In this document: in pieces, positions 28,067 through 35,825 of the stretch
How the letters are laid out: each line of letters starts with the position of its first letter
Position numbering within the stretch: the first letter of the stretch is position 1
Virus record (IMG/VR): IMGVR_UViG_3300030389_003924
Location: 1 to 36,441 of that record
Direction: 5' to 3' (one strand)
Length of the DNA stretch: 36,441 bases
Source: a virus
Translations under genes and position numbers: made by a program
The notes under the pieces: model-generated
Told to the model about the DNA's origin: nothing
Seen by the model: the letters and a program-made list of their open reading frames with translations, nothing else
The model's database searches: none

Positions 28067-29983
28067 TTATTCTAAAATTGAATCACCTTCTGCATTAGAT
28101 AGAACCGTTTTTTTCTTGGGTTTATCCGAGGACCGGGCCTCAATCGCCTCATCGACTAACCTGAAAACCAGTCCTTTAATTTTTCCATCGGTGTCGGTTA
28201 CGTTTAACTCTTCATCCCCACCAAGTGGATCCTCGAGTTTGTCAATGGTATCCATAACCCGGTTAAAGGTCTTACTGGTGTCCATCTTGTCATGGATGAT
28301 GCCCAGGGCCGGGACGACCTCATTGTCGTAATTGAGGTCAAACCTCTCAGGCTTTGCGTCTCGCTTGATGCCTTCAACAACCTCATTGTAGGTCGTTAAC
28401 TCTGCATCCATCTTGCGTCTAGCAAACTCCAAGATGTTACGACGTTGGTCTTTAGTGAAGGCTTTACCGTCCTTCAGCCTGGTGAAGTAAGAAATAAATT
28501 TGTCAGGCAAGGCCCCGGTGTTCCGGATGATCATCTGTTCGCCTTCCCTCACCACTGAGGTCGGGTCCAGCATCTTGGCGATGTAAAAGATCAAGGCCAG
28601 GTCATCAAAAGGCTTGCCAGCCCCGACCGCCTTGGAAATCGACTCGTAGTTCGAGACCATCGCCTGGAGTCGGTCTGAAGGCTTTTTGTGGCGGTCGATC
28701 AAGAACTTTAGTTTGTCCTTGGTCTCCAGCCCTTTGTCTAGATTGCGGGGGGTCTTGCCGAGGTCAGTGATCAGCTTACCGGTGGACTTGCTATAATAGC
28801 CTTGCTGGATAGTCTTCCCGTCTGAACTTACAATCTCACGGTAATCCAGGTCCTCAGAATCGGCCCCTGGGGCAAAGATGATCTGGGCCTTCCCGGTCTC
28901 TGGGTTGACCTCGATAACATCATTATCGCCCATCTGGGCATGAAGGGCGGAGAATCTAGTCCTGGAAGACGCCTTGTCCAGGTATTCAAATTTTTGGACT
29001 TCGGGCTTTGTCTCCGGGGCTTGCAGTGGGAAACCGCCTTTGAAAAACGTCCTTTGGCCGGTCGGGCTTAACTCCACCTCGTCGGCATCGGCTGGGGCAT
29101 TTGTGGGGAATCCCTCTTGGTTTTTTCTGATATACTTGAAGCCAACTTTTTCCTTCTCGTCTTTGACCTTCTCTTTTTTGACGGTGTTATATTTTCCACC
29201 GCCCATGTGGACCATTAATTCTTCAGTATTTGGTATCTCAATGGTCTGGCCTAGTTCAGGGAATGGCCCCGTCACTTGAGGCTCTTGCTGGGGGGTCTTA
29301 TCCCTGAGTTGTTCGACTGACCGGAACTCTACTTTCCCGGGCTCGGTGACAATGTTGTAACCCAGGATATTTTCAGGGTTACGGGGGTCAGTCACCGGGG
29401 TCGCCGTATCTCGGAAACCCACAAAATCGGTGGAGAACGGGCTGGATGCCGGAAGAGGTTCTGCTTTTGGCGGTACAAAAGATTGAAGGGGTTGGAAGTT
29501 ACGGTCTAAAAACTGACGGGTTCCGTCTTTTTCCACTTTAATTTTGTGAAGGCCAGGGGTCACGGCCAACTCCTCCATCGTCGGGTCTAGGTACTGAACC
29601 TGGTCCTCGCTTTCTGGCCTTTTCTGGGCCTTGACCATCGCATTGTTCAGGGTGTTTACAACCTGGGAAGGGTTGACAGATGCCACCAACTCGGCACTCC
29701 TCAAAAGGGCCTCATCAACCCCCATAGCTCGGGCCTGGGAGATCAGTTCCGGGATCCGTTCCTGTAGTTCCCCTTTCAACGCCCGTTCCTCTCGGAGGGC
29801 GTTCATCTTATCCTCCAGAGTCAGGGCCTGGTTATAGGCCTGGAGGCCTTGCTGGATCCCTACGCCTAACGCCTCAGTCCCCCCTCCGGGGTATCGGGTC
29901 GGCTTGTTCGATGAGAGGATCCCGGCCCCTAAACCGAGAAGGCCCTGATAGAAGGCTCTTTGCCTGGGTGTCATTTCTGCCAT
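28067..29983 (-). CDS. Ejection/internal-virion-type protein
   Basis: 638 aa. Starts MAEMTPRQRAFYQGLLGLGAGILSSNKPTRYPGGGTEALGVGIQQGLQAYNQALTLEDKMNAL, a Gly-rich amphipathic segment followed by a coiled coil, as in podovirus ejection proteins. The rest is Lys/Glu/Pro/Val-rich with repeated EVEL/PxTG segments and a long helical C-terminal domain. Gene order next to the tail-hub-like and DNA-transfer-like genes supports this role. Function assigned by context and composition. Confidence 0.6.
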   Translation of the reverse strand: MAEMTPRQRAFYQGLLGLGAGILSSNKPTRYPGGGTEALGVGIQQGLQAYNQALTLEDKMNALREERALKGELQERIPELISQARAMGVDEALLRSAELVASVNPSQVVNTLNNAMVKAQKRPESEDQVQYLDPTMEELAVTPGLHKIKVEKDGTRQFLDRNFQPLQSFVPPKAEPLPASSPFSTDFVGFRDTATPVTDPRNPENILGYNIVTEPGKVEFRSVEQLRDKTPQQEPQVTGPFPELGQTIEIPNTEELMVHMGGGKYNTVKKEKVKDEKEKVGFKYIRKNQEGFPTNAPADADEVELSPTGQRTFFKGGFPLQAPETKPEVQKFEYLDKASSRTRFSALHAQMGDNDVIEVNPETGKAQIIFAPGADSEDLDYREIVSSDGKTIQQGYYSKSTGKLITDLGKTPRNLDKGLETKDKLKFLIDRHKKPSDRLQAMVSNYESISKAVGAGKPFDDLALIFYIAKMLDPTSVVREGEQMIIRNTGALPDKFISYFTRLKDGKAFTKDQRRNILEFARRKMDAELTTYNEVVEGIKRDAKPERFDLNYDNEVVPALGIIHDKMDTSKTFNRVMDTIDKLEDPLGGDEELNVTDTDGKIKGLVFRLVDEAIEARSSDKPKKKTVLSNAEGDSILE

Positions 29984-29993
29984 GGTGTCCTTG

Positions 29994-30971
29994 TTAAGGC
30001 CCTGCGGGGGTTGAATTAAAAAATCCGCCGGATCCGAGTCCGCCGACTACGCCAGCGGTTAATCCTAATACATCAGCTAGGTCATCCTTGAAAAGGTCCG
30101 ACTCCGTCGTCCCCGTCGTTGTCTTACCGTAAGGACCGCCGAGAAGGCCCTGAACGGACGCCAACCTCATCATCGGGTCGCCCTGTTCTCTCATGAACTC
30201 CTGGAAGGCGAAGTCCAGGTCTTGCTGGCTTTGGGCCTGTTGTTGACCTCCGATCCCCATCAGGTCCCGGGTGTCGCCTCTCCGGGCGTTCCGGTATCGG
30301 TCCATGATGTTGGCGACGTTCCCGGCCCCTGCCAGATTCCGGTCCGTCGTCGAGAGGTCAAGACCGGCCTGTTTAAATCCGTACTGGTCCCCCCGGGCTA
30401 TATCCCTTTCCATCATGGCCTGGGCTTGGTTGTACCCCTGGTTCAGGAGGTTCGCCTGGAGTTGCCCTATATTCTTCGCCCCTTCAGCCCGTGCCACGCC
30501 TCTTTCTAGGAACTCGCCTTCGTTACGTCCCGCTGGTGATAACTTAGTGGCGTTGGCGGTGATCTGGGAAAGGTTCCGGGTTAGCTCATCCTGGGCCCTC
30601 TGGACGGCGGGGTTGATCACGTTTTGAGTGTACGGGTTCATGTACGCCGAGGGGTCCCCCATGTTCAGAAACGACTGGTATTGAAGTTGAGGCGATCCCA
30701 TATTGGCGACTCTCTGGGAGGCGTCTATGGCCCCCTGGTAGTTTCCAGCCCCCATCCCTTGCTGGTCCCTGACCGCCTGGAAAGCGTCCATTTGGTCCTG
30801 GTTGAACCCTGAAAACCGGTCACCTCCGTAACCCTGGAAACTCCTGTCGAGGATGTTCTGGTTTGCGTAATCGAATAGCCCGTCCCGGAAACCCCTCATT
30901 CCCTCATCGATGGTCGAGGTCTGGGTCTGGGTTGCGGTCTGAGGAATTTTTCTTTCAAATAGTCCAAACAT
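29994..30971 (-). CDS. DNA-transfer/internal-virion-like protein
   Basis: 325 aa, very rich in Gln, Ala, Gly, Asn and Met. Repeated helices (GYNQAQAMMERDIARGDQYGFKQAGLDL, NQDQMDAFQAVRDQQGMGAGNYQGAIDASQRVA) and a Gly/Ser/Thr C-terminal tail resemble P22-type DNA transfer proteins that are ejected from the virion. Probably an internal protein used in DNA ejection. Located between a small structural gene and the other ejection-type proteins. Confidence 0.6.
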   Translation of the reverse strand: MFGLFERKIPQTATQTQTSTIDEGMRGFRDGLFDYANQNILDRSFQGYGGDRFSGFNQDQMDAFQAVRDQQGMGAGNYQGAIDASQRVANMGSPQLQYQSFLNMGDPSAYMNPYTQNVINPAVQRAQDELTRNLSQITANATKLSPAGRNEGEFLERGVARAEGAKNIGQLQANLLNQGYNQAQAMMERDIARGDQYGFKQAGLDLSTTDRNLAGAGNVANIMDRYRNARRGDTRDLMGIGGQQQAQSQQDLDFAFQEFMREQGDPMMRLASVQGLLGGPYGKTTTGTTESDLFKDDLADVLGLTAGVVGGLGSGGFFNSTPAGP

Positions 30972-30978
30972 GGTTCCT

Positions 30979-31239
30979 TTAGGCGTCTGGGTTTCCGGAG
31001 GACACGGGGATCCCGTCGATGGTAGTCACCTCGGTCGTCGATAAAGTACCGGTATCACTCACGTTTAATTTAAAATATTTGGGCGTCGTCCCTGACGACT
31101 TTAAAATAATAGTCCCTGGTTCAAGGACGTTGTCTCGATCCACTCTCAGGTTTGCTCTTTCCCCCTCATTCACGGCGGAGGCTAACTCAAAAAAATACTC
31201 CTGGTCATAAAACGACGGGGGGTTCGGTAATGTACTCAA
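30979..31239 (-). CDS. Small structural-operon protein, unknown
   Basis: 86 aa. The first half (MSTLPNPPSFYDQEYFFELASAVNEGERANLRVDRDNVLEPG) is followed by a small beta domain (GTIILKSSGTTPKYFKLNVSDTGTLSTTEVTTI). Overlaps the tail-hub-like gene by 4 nt. No family recognised; probably a virion accessory protein. Confidence 0.55.
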   Translation of the reverse strand: MSTLPNPPSFYDQEYFFELASAVNEGERANLRVDRDNVLEPGTIILKSSGTTPKYFKLNVSDTGTLSTTEVTTIDGIPVSSGNPDA

Positions 31240-33107
31240 CGGGTCCCCCCTGGTGTCGCACTTAACCGAGTTTCTCCGAGACGCCAGTCGGTGTCAAAGG
31301 GCCCTTCTACCTTTAGCTGGATCTGACGTCCGTTGAACCTGGTGTCAACGTACCCGTCACTGTCTAAAGAAAATGGTCCGTTGACTTTCGGTGTCGAGTC
31401 CGGGTTATCCGCCGAGTTGAATTTAAGGCGGACCCCGTTGGTCCCGGCGTCGGCGTCGGTGATGATCTGACGGACCTTCATCCGGTTCTGTCCGTTCCCG
31501 ATCTCGATAGCCCCAGTCTCGGCGAACACGGGGTGGAGTTCATCGGCGATCCCGGAATAATCTGACGTATTGACTGATCTGACCAGAGACCTGGAGGTCG
31601 TCCCCACGGCGTCGTTTGTTGTCGGCACGGTCACCCCTACAGACCGGGAGAGGTTGACGTCTGGGTCGAGCCCGAGTTCATGCTTGTAGAGGTATCCATC
31701 TGTACCGGAGGCGACCGGGAAGTCCATTGAGCCTGACGGTTCCCAGGCGGACCTCTCCAGGTCCCCTGTCACCCAGTGGTTCTCACGGTACGAGTAAATC
31801 AAATACCTGGTCGGGACTGAGTCCCCAGACCGGGGGTAGAACCAGATGATCTCTCCAAAATCAGGATTGTCCCCGCCGTAGATCAGGCCCTCGATGTCGA
31901 GGTTGATATCACTGAACACATAGTCGGCGACGTCACACTGTAGTTCCTTCACATAACCGCCCTCATAGGACCACATCCGGCCCCTCGAAATCCAGGCGAC
32001 GAAGTCGCCACTCCCGGCGATTGCGTTGGCCCCTGACGGGCCGATACCCTCGGCGATCCGCACGGCGGAGTACACAAAGGGAGGGCCTACATAGTCGAGC
32101 CGGAATACCTCCTGGTTTGTAAATATCAGGACGCCATAGCGTGTTTTTCTCGCCCCTATGATCTCACCCCGAGTCTGAAGCTCGATGGCCCTGGCGGTGT
32201 TTGTCGTGGTCGGAGACCAGTCGGCCGAGGAAAACCCTCCGTCCTGGGTCGCAAACCTTATTTTTCGGACGTTCCCCCCTGGGCATAAGACCAGGACATG
32301 GCGTTCCGGGGTGACGAGGACCCCTTTCAATGATGTTAATTCTGAACCGGAATCAGTGATCTGGACCGCCACGGTGTTTGTTCCGTTCGACTCCACCCAC
32401 CGGTACAGTTTCCCGTCACCGGAGTGGACGCCGATCAAGTCGTCACCCTTGTTATCCAAGGACCAGATCGGGGCGAATACGTCATCAGGGTCTGGGAATC
32501 TTGGCGTCCCGTAAGTCTCCTCGCCGTAGTCCAGGGCCCCATAACCGAGGCCTGAAATCGTAAAGTCCGGCTTGCCGAAAGTGAGGGTGACGTTGGTCGC
32601 CGTCGCCGTGGCGTTCTTATCGAGGGTAATGGTCGTTGACCCCGTCTTGGAAATTACCTCGGCCCCCGCAGGGATCCCAGGCCCTGAGACTGACATCCCC
32701 GGGGCAATGTTGGTGTTGTCGTCCATTGTCACGTTGGCGGACCCGGACGTCGTATCGCAAGTATTATCAGTGATCAGGAACCCAGACGGGGTGACGTCGT
32801 AGATTGCCGGGAGGGTCCCCCCGGAGTCCTCGACCCCCTGGAACACTCTCAAGCTATTGACTGAGCCAATAGCCATGTACCGGATTCCGACCTCGGTCCT
32901 CCAAGAGTGGAGGCCCCTGATCGGGTCCGGGGTTGAGTTATCGGGTCTTAGTATCCTGGTATCGGAAAGGCGGGTCCATCCCCCTATCGGCCGGATACGG
33001 CCCTCCGAGAACCGGACCAGGTTCCCGTTACGCCACCGGTTTTTTGTCTGGTAGGCGGTCCCGTTCCGGTAAAACCCTGGCGGTATCTTCAGGGGGATCA
33101 GGGCCAT
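31236..33107 (-). CDS. Tail-hub / tail-stabilisation-like protein
   Basis: 623 aa. It starts MALIPLKIPPGFYRNGTAYQTKNRWRNGNLVRFSEGRIRPIGGW and continues as a beta-propeller-like series (PDPIRGLHSWRTEVGIRYMAIGSVNSLRV, PIWSLDNKGDDLIGVHSGDGKLYRWV, VLVTPERHVLVLCPGGNVRKIRFATQDG), as in P22 gp10/packaged-DNA-stabilisation-type proteins. An inserted Thr/Ser-rich domain (~residues 113-178: NTCDTTSGSANVTMDDNTNIAPGMSVSGPGIP...) looks like a bacterial Ig-like adhesion domain. The assignment to the tail hub rests on these features and on its place beside the endolysin. Confidence 0.7.
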   Translation of the reverse strand: MALIPLKIPPGFYRNGTAYQTKNRWRNGNLVRFSEGRIRPIGGWTRLSDTRILRPDNSTPDPIRGLHSWRTEVGIRYMAIGSVNSLRVFQGVEDSGGTLPAIYDVTPSGFLITDNTCDTTSGSANVTMDDNTNIAPGMSVSGPGIPAGAEVISKTGSTTITLDKNATATATNVTLTFGKPDFTISGLGYGALDYGEETYGTPRFPDPDDVFAPIWSLDNKGDDLIGVHSGDGKLYRWVESNGTNTVAVQITDSGSELTSLKGVLVTPERHVLVLCPGGNVRKIRFATQDGGFSSADWSPTTTNTARAIELQTRGEIIGARKTRYGVLIFTNQEVFRLDYVGPPFVYSAVRIAEGIGPSGANAIAGSGDFVAWISRGRMWSYEGGYVKELQCDVADYVFSDINLDIEGLIYGGDNPDFGEIIWFYPRSGDSVPTRYLIYSYRENHWVTGDLERSAWEPSGSMDFPVASGTDGYLYKHELGLDPDVNLSRSVGVTVPTTNDAVGTTSRSLVRSVNTSDYSGIADELHPVFAETGAIEIGNGQNRMKVRQIITDADAGTNGVRLKFNSADNPDSTPKVNGPFSLDSDGYVDTRFNGRQIQLKVEGPFDTDWRLGETRLSATPGGTR

Positions 33108-33589
33108 TATTTTAATCCAGGGATGTAGACAGTTTTCCCGTCTTGTTTCACGGCCCGGAGGATCTGTTTCCGGTTATCCCGCTTGCATCGTTTATTGGAA
33201 ATATGGATCCAGCCAGCGAACAAATCTTTTCCTTCCGGGTCTTCAAATTCGAGGATTAATTGATCCCAGGAAAGCGTGGTGGACACGATCCACTCGGCGA
33301 CCGCCCGGTTACCCGGGCTCTTGAAACACTCGAAGTCAACGGCCTCGCCGAAACAATGCTGGCTCGTAGATGAACTCTTCAGGGCCTCTGATAGATCAGG
33401 ATGTCGGAAACCGCTCGAAATAGAGACCGGGCCGAATTTTGTCCTTATCGGTTCTATAACCGTCTGGCATAAAGCGACCAGGTTTGCGATCGCCTCCGGC
33501 ACGTCTGAGGCCTTGTTCTCGATCCCCATCCTCAACGCCGTCTGGCTTTTCTCGGCCTCCCTGAGTGTCACATGGTCTGATAGGAACAT
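33107..33589 (-). CDS. Endolysin, peptidase M15-like
   Basis: 160 aa. Metal-binding residues of the D-Ala-D-Ala carboxypeptidase (M15) type are visible: SISSGFRHPDL, SQHCFGEAVDF (His78, Asp85) and AGWIHIS (His129). It should cleave peptide cross-links in the cell wall at lysis. There is no signal peptide, so it needs a holin; candidate holin genes lie just upstream. It overlaps the tail-hub-like gene by 1 nt. Confidence 0.85.
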   Translation of the reverse strand: MFLSDHVTLREAEKSQTALRMGIENKASDVPEAIANLVALCQTVIEPIRTKFGPVSISSGFRHPDLSEALKSSSTSQHCFGEAVDFECFKSPGNRAVAEWIVSTTLSWDQLILEFEDPEGKDLFAGWIHISNKRCKRDNRKQILRAVKQDGKTVYIPGLK

Positions 33590-33793
33590 TCATCCTTTCA
33601 GGAAAGATTTTAGATCGGTAAAGGCGTTGGAGGGGTCGTCATTGATCATGGAGTTGACGGATTCTTCAATCTCGGATCCGAGGCCCTTGACCATGTTCTC
33701 GACGTGGTCGGCCCCGAGGGACTGTTCGTCAGAGTCGCAAAGGTCCTTAATACCTTTGATCAGTTGGATGACCTGGATGGCTTGCATTATCAT
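33590..33793 (-). CDS. Small helical lysis-region protein
   Basis: 67 aa (MIMQAIQVIQLIKGIKDLCDSDEQSLGADHVENMVKGLGSEIEESVNSMINDDPSNAFTDLKSFLKG). The first part is an amphipathic helix, the rest acidic helix. It lies between the holin-like gene and the endolysin, with overlaps. A role in lysis or in virion assembly is possible. Confidence 0.55.
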   Translation of the reverse strand: MIMQAIQVIQLIKGIKDLCDSDEQSLGADHVENMVKGLGSEIEESVNSMINDDPSNAFTDLKSFLKG

Positions 33794-34131
33794 ATCGATT
33801 CCTGGGGTTTGGGTTCGGGTTCTGGTTCAGTTTTCGGGGCCTTGTCCTCCGACATGATGTCCGAGTCCCCGTTAAAGTAGAAAGTGGCGATTCCTGAGAT
33901 CACACTGATAAAACTGCCGATGAGTATGTTGAGGAGGTCCCTCGAAGACTGGGCCATCTCCGATTCGGCGACCAACATCATGTGGACGATGTATAGGAAA
34001 ATTCCAAACGCCATGAAGGAGATCACCAGGCGTCCGTAAAAACGGGCCACCGTGATCCTTTCATTGACCGTTAGGCTCTTAGGGGGCTTTGGGTTCCCCT
34101 TGATTGTCTTCTTCTCGATTATCTCTTCCAC
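33790..34131 (-). CDS. Holin-like membrane protein (two helices)
   Basis: 113 aa from GTG 34131, with GGAGG upstream and a 1-nt overlap with the previous gene (TAGTG). Two transmembrane helices: RLVISFMAFGIFLYIVHMMLV and LLNILIGSFISVISGIATFYF. The N-terminus is basic and the tail acidic/Pro-rich (DSDIMSEDKAPKTEPEPEPKPQ). This matches class II holins. It is located one gene before the endolysin block. Confidence 0.7.
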   Translation of the reverse strand: MEEIIEKKTIKGNPKPPKSLTVNERITVARFYGRLVISFMAFGIFLYIVHMMLVAESEMAQSSRDLLNILIGSFISVISGIATFYFNGDSDIMSEDKAPKTEPEPEPKPQESI

Positions 34132-34268
34132 TACTGTCCTCCTCGGATCTCTTCCAGTGTCGGTTCGTCGTCCTCTTCAATCTCGTCGGGGTCGTCCTGG
34201 TCCCCGTATATCCTCGACTCTGTCCAGTCGGGTTTCAGCCAATCCAAAAATCTTTGGATCACTTCCAT
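34131..34268 (-). CDS. Small acidic protein between holin-type genes
   Basis: 45 aa from ATG 34268 with AAAGGA upstream: MEVIQRFLDWLKPDWTESRIYG then a very acidic stretch (DQDDPDEIEEDDEPTLEEI). It fills the gap between two membrane-protein genes and overlaps the next start. No family; it may be an antiholin or simply a coupling frame. Confidence 0.5.
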   Translation of the reverse strand: MEVIQRFLDWLKPDWTESRIYGDQDDPDEIEEDDEPTLEEIRGGQ

Positions 34269-34271
34269 TTG

Positions 34272-34625
34272 TCACCGTCCTTTCGATAAGATTAATTCCC
34301 GGATAACCTGGGAGTTCTGGTCCACTGACTGTTTCAGTTGTTCAACTGCAATCTTAATACTGAGCAGGGCGTCAGAACTTTTCTCGACCATCTCGATGAT
34401 CTTGGCGTCCTTCTCCTCCTCCCGGACGGCGTAGGCCTCCCGTTCCTTCCTCGCCCAGTCAAATTGATATTTACAGAACCATAAGAGGATCCCCGCCAGA
34501 CAGACCGGGACCCCGAAACTATTGAGCAGATCGACAATCGTATTCACATCCATGAGGGGTTCTGGGGATGGGGTTGTCGGGTAGTAATAATGCTGATCAG
34601 CCGGGTTGGGGAAGTGGTGATCCAT
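34272..34625 (-). CDS. BhlA-like holin, single transmembrane helix plus coil
   Basis: 117 aa. Residues ~25-50 contain the membrane helix (DLLNSFGVPVCLAGILLWFCKYQF), then a basic step and a long coiled coil (RKEREAYAVREEEKDAKIIEMVEKSSDALLSIKIAVEQLKQSVDQNSQVIRELI). This is the layout of the BhlA/UviB-type holin family. Translation could start at Met25 (34553), removing the unusual His/Pro/Tyr N-terminus. The given start is coupled to the upstream stop (TGATG). Confidence 0.65.
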   Translation of the reverse strand: MDHHFPNPADQHYYYPTTPSPEPLMDVNTIVDLLNSFGVPVCLAGILLWFCKYQFDWARKEREAYAVREEEKDAKIIEMVEKSSDALLSIKIAVEQLKQSVDQNSQVIRELILSKGR

Positions 34626-34933
34626 CAGCTAGGCTTCGGATTGTCGGCTTTTACTTTAGCTCGTTTTGCAGTTATTTCTTTTGGTTTAGGATGATCACTC
34701 TTTACTTGCTGTAATTTGTCAGACATTTCTTTAGAAAATAACCCTTGCTTAAATAGGTCGTCTAGCTGATCTCCGATCTCAGGGTAAGCCACTTTACGAT
34801 CATCTCTGTATTTTACTTTTAAGTATTCTTCTTGTTTCTTCTTAGCTTCTGCTTCTTCTGCATCTCTTGCAGTTTCTTCTTCAGGAGTAAGTTGAACTAC
34901 CCCAATACCTGTAATATGTTTATATCTAGGCAT
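34625..34933 (-). CDS. Tail assembly chaperone-like protein
   Basis: 102 aa, Lys/Glu-rich. It contains LTPEEETARDAEEAEAKKKQEEYLKVKYRDDRKVAYPEIGDQLDDLFKQGLFSKEMSDKLQQVKSDHPKP, the same pattern (MTPEEIEA..., YPSIQELVVALYD..., YPKPE) as the chaperone at 35577-35825. The YP(E/S)IGDQLDDL motif is typical of small proteins encoded after fibre genes in marine myo- and podoviruses. AT-rich; probably the partner of the fibre at 34926-35573. Confidence 0.7.
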   Translation of the reverse strand: MPRYKHITGIGVVQLTPEEETARDAEEAEAKKKQEEYLKVKYRDDRKVAYPEIGDQLDDLFKQGLFSKEMSDKLQQVKSDHPKPKEITAKRAKVKADNPKPS

Positions 34934-35573
34934 CTTTTACTCCATATAATAAAATTTTTCCTTTGCCTAAATTTCCTTGATTAAAAAATACTTTAAAATG
35001 ACTATCATCACGGGCATTATACTTAGCTGTTGTCGCAATGCTAAATGCTTGAAGGTAATTATCATGTTTATACACATAACCAGTCCCGTATCCTGAAGTA
35101 GATACAGTTGCATCTGTAGGACCTAATATTAATAAGTCTAAACAGCAACCTTCTGAATCGCCACTACCAACACCATCATAATGAACAAAACTTGCATTTA
35201 CGACATGACCTGTACCACCAGTAAAAGAACTCCCATTATAGTGACCATAATGGCCAGTAAATCTATAATCACCACCAGAACTAGAAAAAGTAGTAGAGTC
35301 AGTGCCTAATTCTACTTTAAGTTCAGAATTATCTAAACTACATCTTAAATAGTTTATTCGCAGACGATAGATGTTATAAGATCCAGTAAACTCAAAAACT
35401 TTAAAAGTAACAGTATTATTAGCACTATAAGTATCTAAAAGAATCTCATTTCCACCAATAGATGCAGGAACAGTTACATCTGAATGCAAAGTAACTGCGC
35501 TAGAACTAAGTGTTGCTAAAGTCTTAGTCGCTGATCCGTCTTTAATATTGTCTACTTGAAGATCGCTAGGCAT
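34926..35573 (-). CDS. Tail fibre protein with conserved anchor module
   Basis: 215 aa. It starts MPSDLQVDNIKDG then SATKTLATLSSSAVTL, the anchor module shared with the fibre at 1224-1814; the first 13 residues are identical to the fragment at 1-38. The body is Ser/Thr/Tyr/Gly-rich beta (SYNIYRLRINYLRCSLDNSELKVELG...YRFTGHYGHYNGSSFTGG) ending in ILLYGVKDA. Probable receptor-binding fibre. AT-rich. Overlaps the chaperone gene that follows it by 8 nt. Confidence 0.7.
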   Translation of the reverse strand: MPSDLQVDNIKDGSATKTLATLSSSAVTLHSDVTVPASIGGNEILLDTYSANNTVTFKVFEFTGSYNIYRLRINYLRCSLDNSELKVELGTDSTTFSSSGGDYRFTGHYGHYNGSSFTGGTGHVVNASFVHYDGVGSGDSEGCCLDLLILGPTDATVSTSGYGTGYVYKHDNYLQAFSIATTAKYNARDDSHFKVFFNQGNLGKGKILLYGVKDA

Positions 35574-35576
35574 GAT

Positions 35577-35825
35577 TTATTCTGGTTTAGGATATTTCTT
35601 TTTTATCTCTGCTCTTTTTTTATCAATTTCTGCTTTGTCATCTGCATCATAAAGAGCAACAACTAATTCTTGAATTGAAGGGTATTCTTGTTGTCGGTCA
35701 AACTTGTAGCGATTTTTTTCTTTTTCTACTTTAGTAACTTTTTCATAATGATCCTCTTCTGCTTTACTTGCTTCTATTTCTTCAGGAGTCATGTCTATGA
35801 TGACACCATTTACTGACTTTTTCAT
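35577..35825 (-). CDS. Tail assembly chaperone-like protein
   Basis: 82 aa (MKKSVNGVIIDMTPEEIEASKAEEDHYEKVTKVEKEKNRYKFDRQQEYPSIQELVVALYDADDKAEIDKKRAEIKKKYPKPE). Shares the MTPEEIEA/YPSIQELVVALYD/YPKPE pattern with the chaperone at 34625-34933, and a charged coil. Follows the fibre gene at the right end, overlapping it by 4 nt. AT-rich. Confidence 0.7.
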   Translation of the reverse strand: MKKSVNGVIIDMTPEEIEASKAEEDHYEKVTKVEKEKNRYKFDRQQEYPSIQELVVALYDADDKAEIDKKRAEIKKKYPKPE

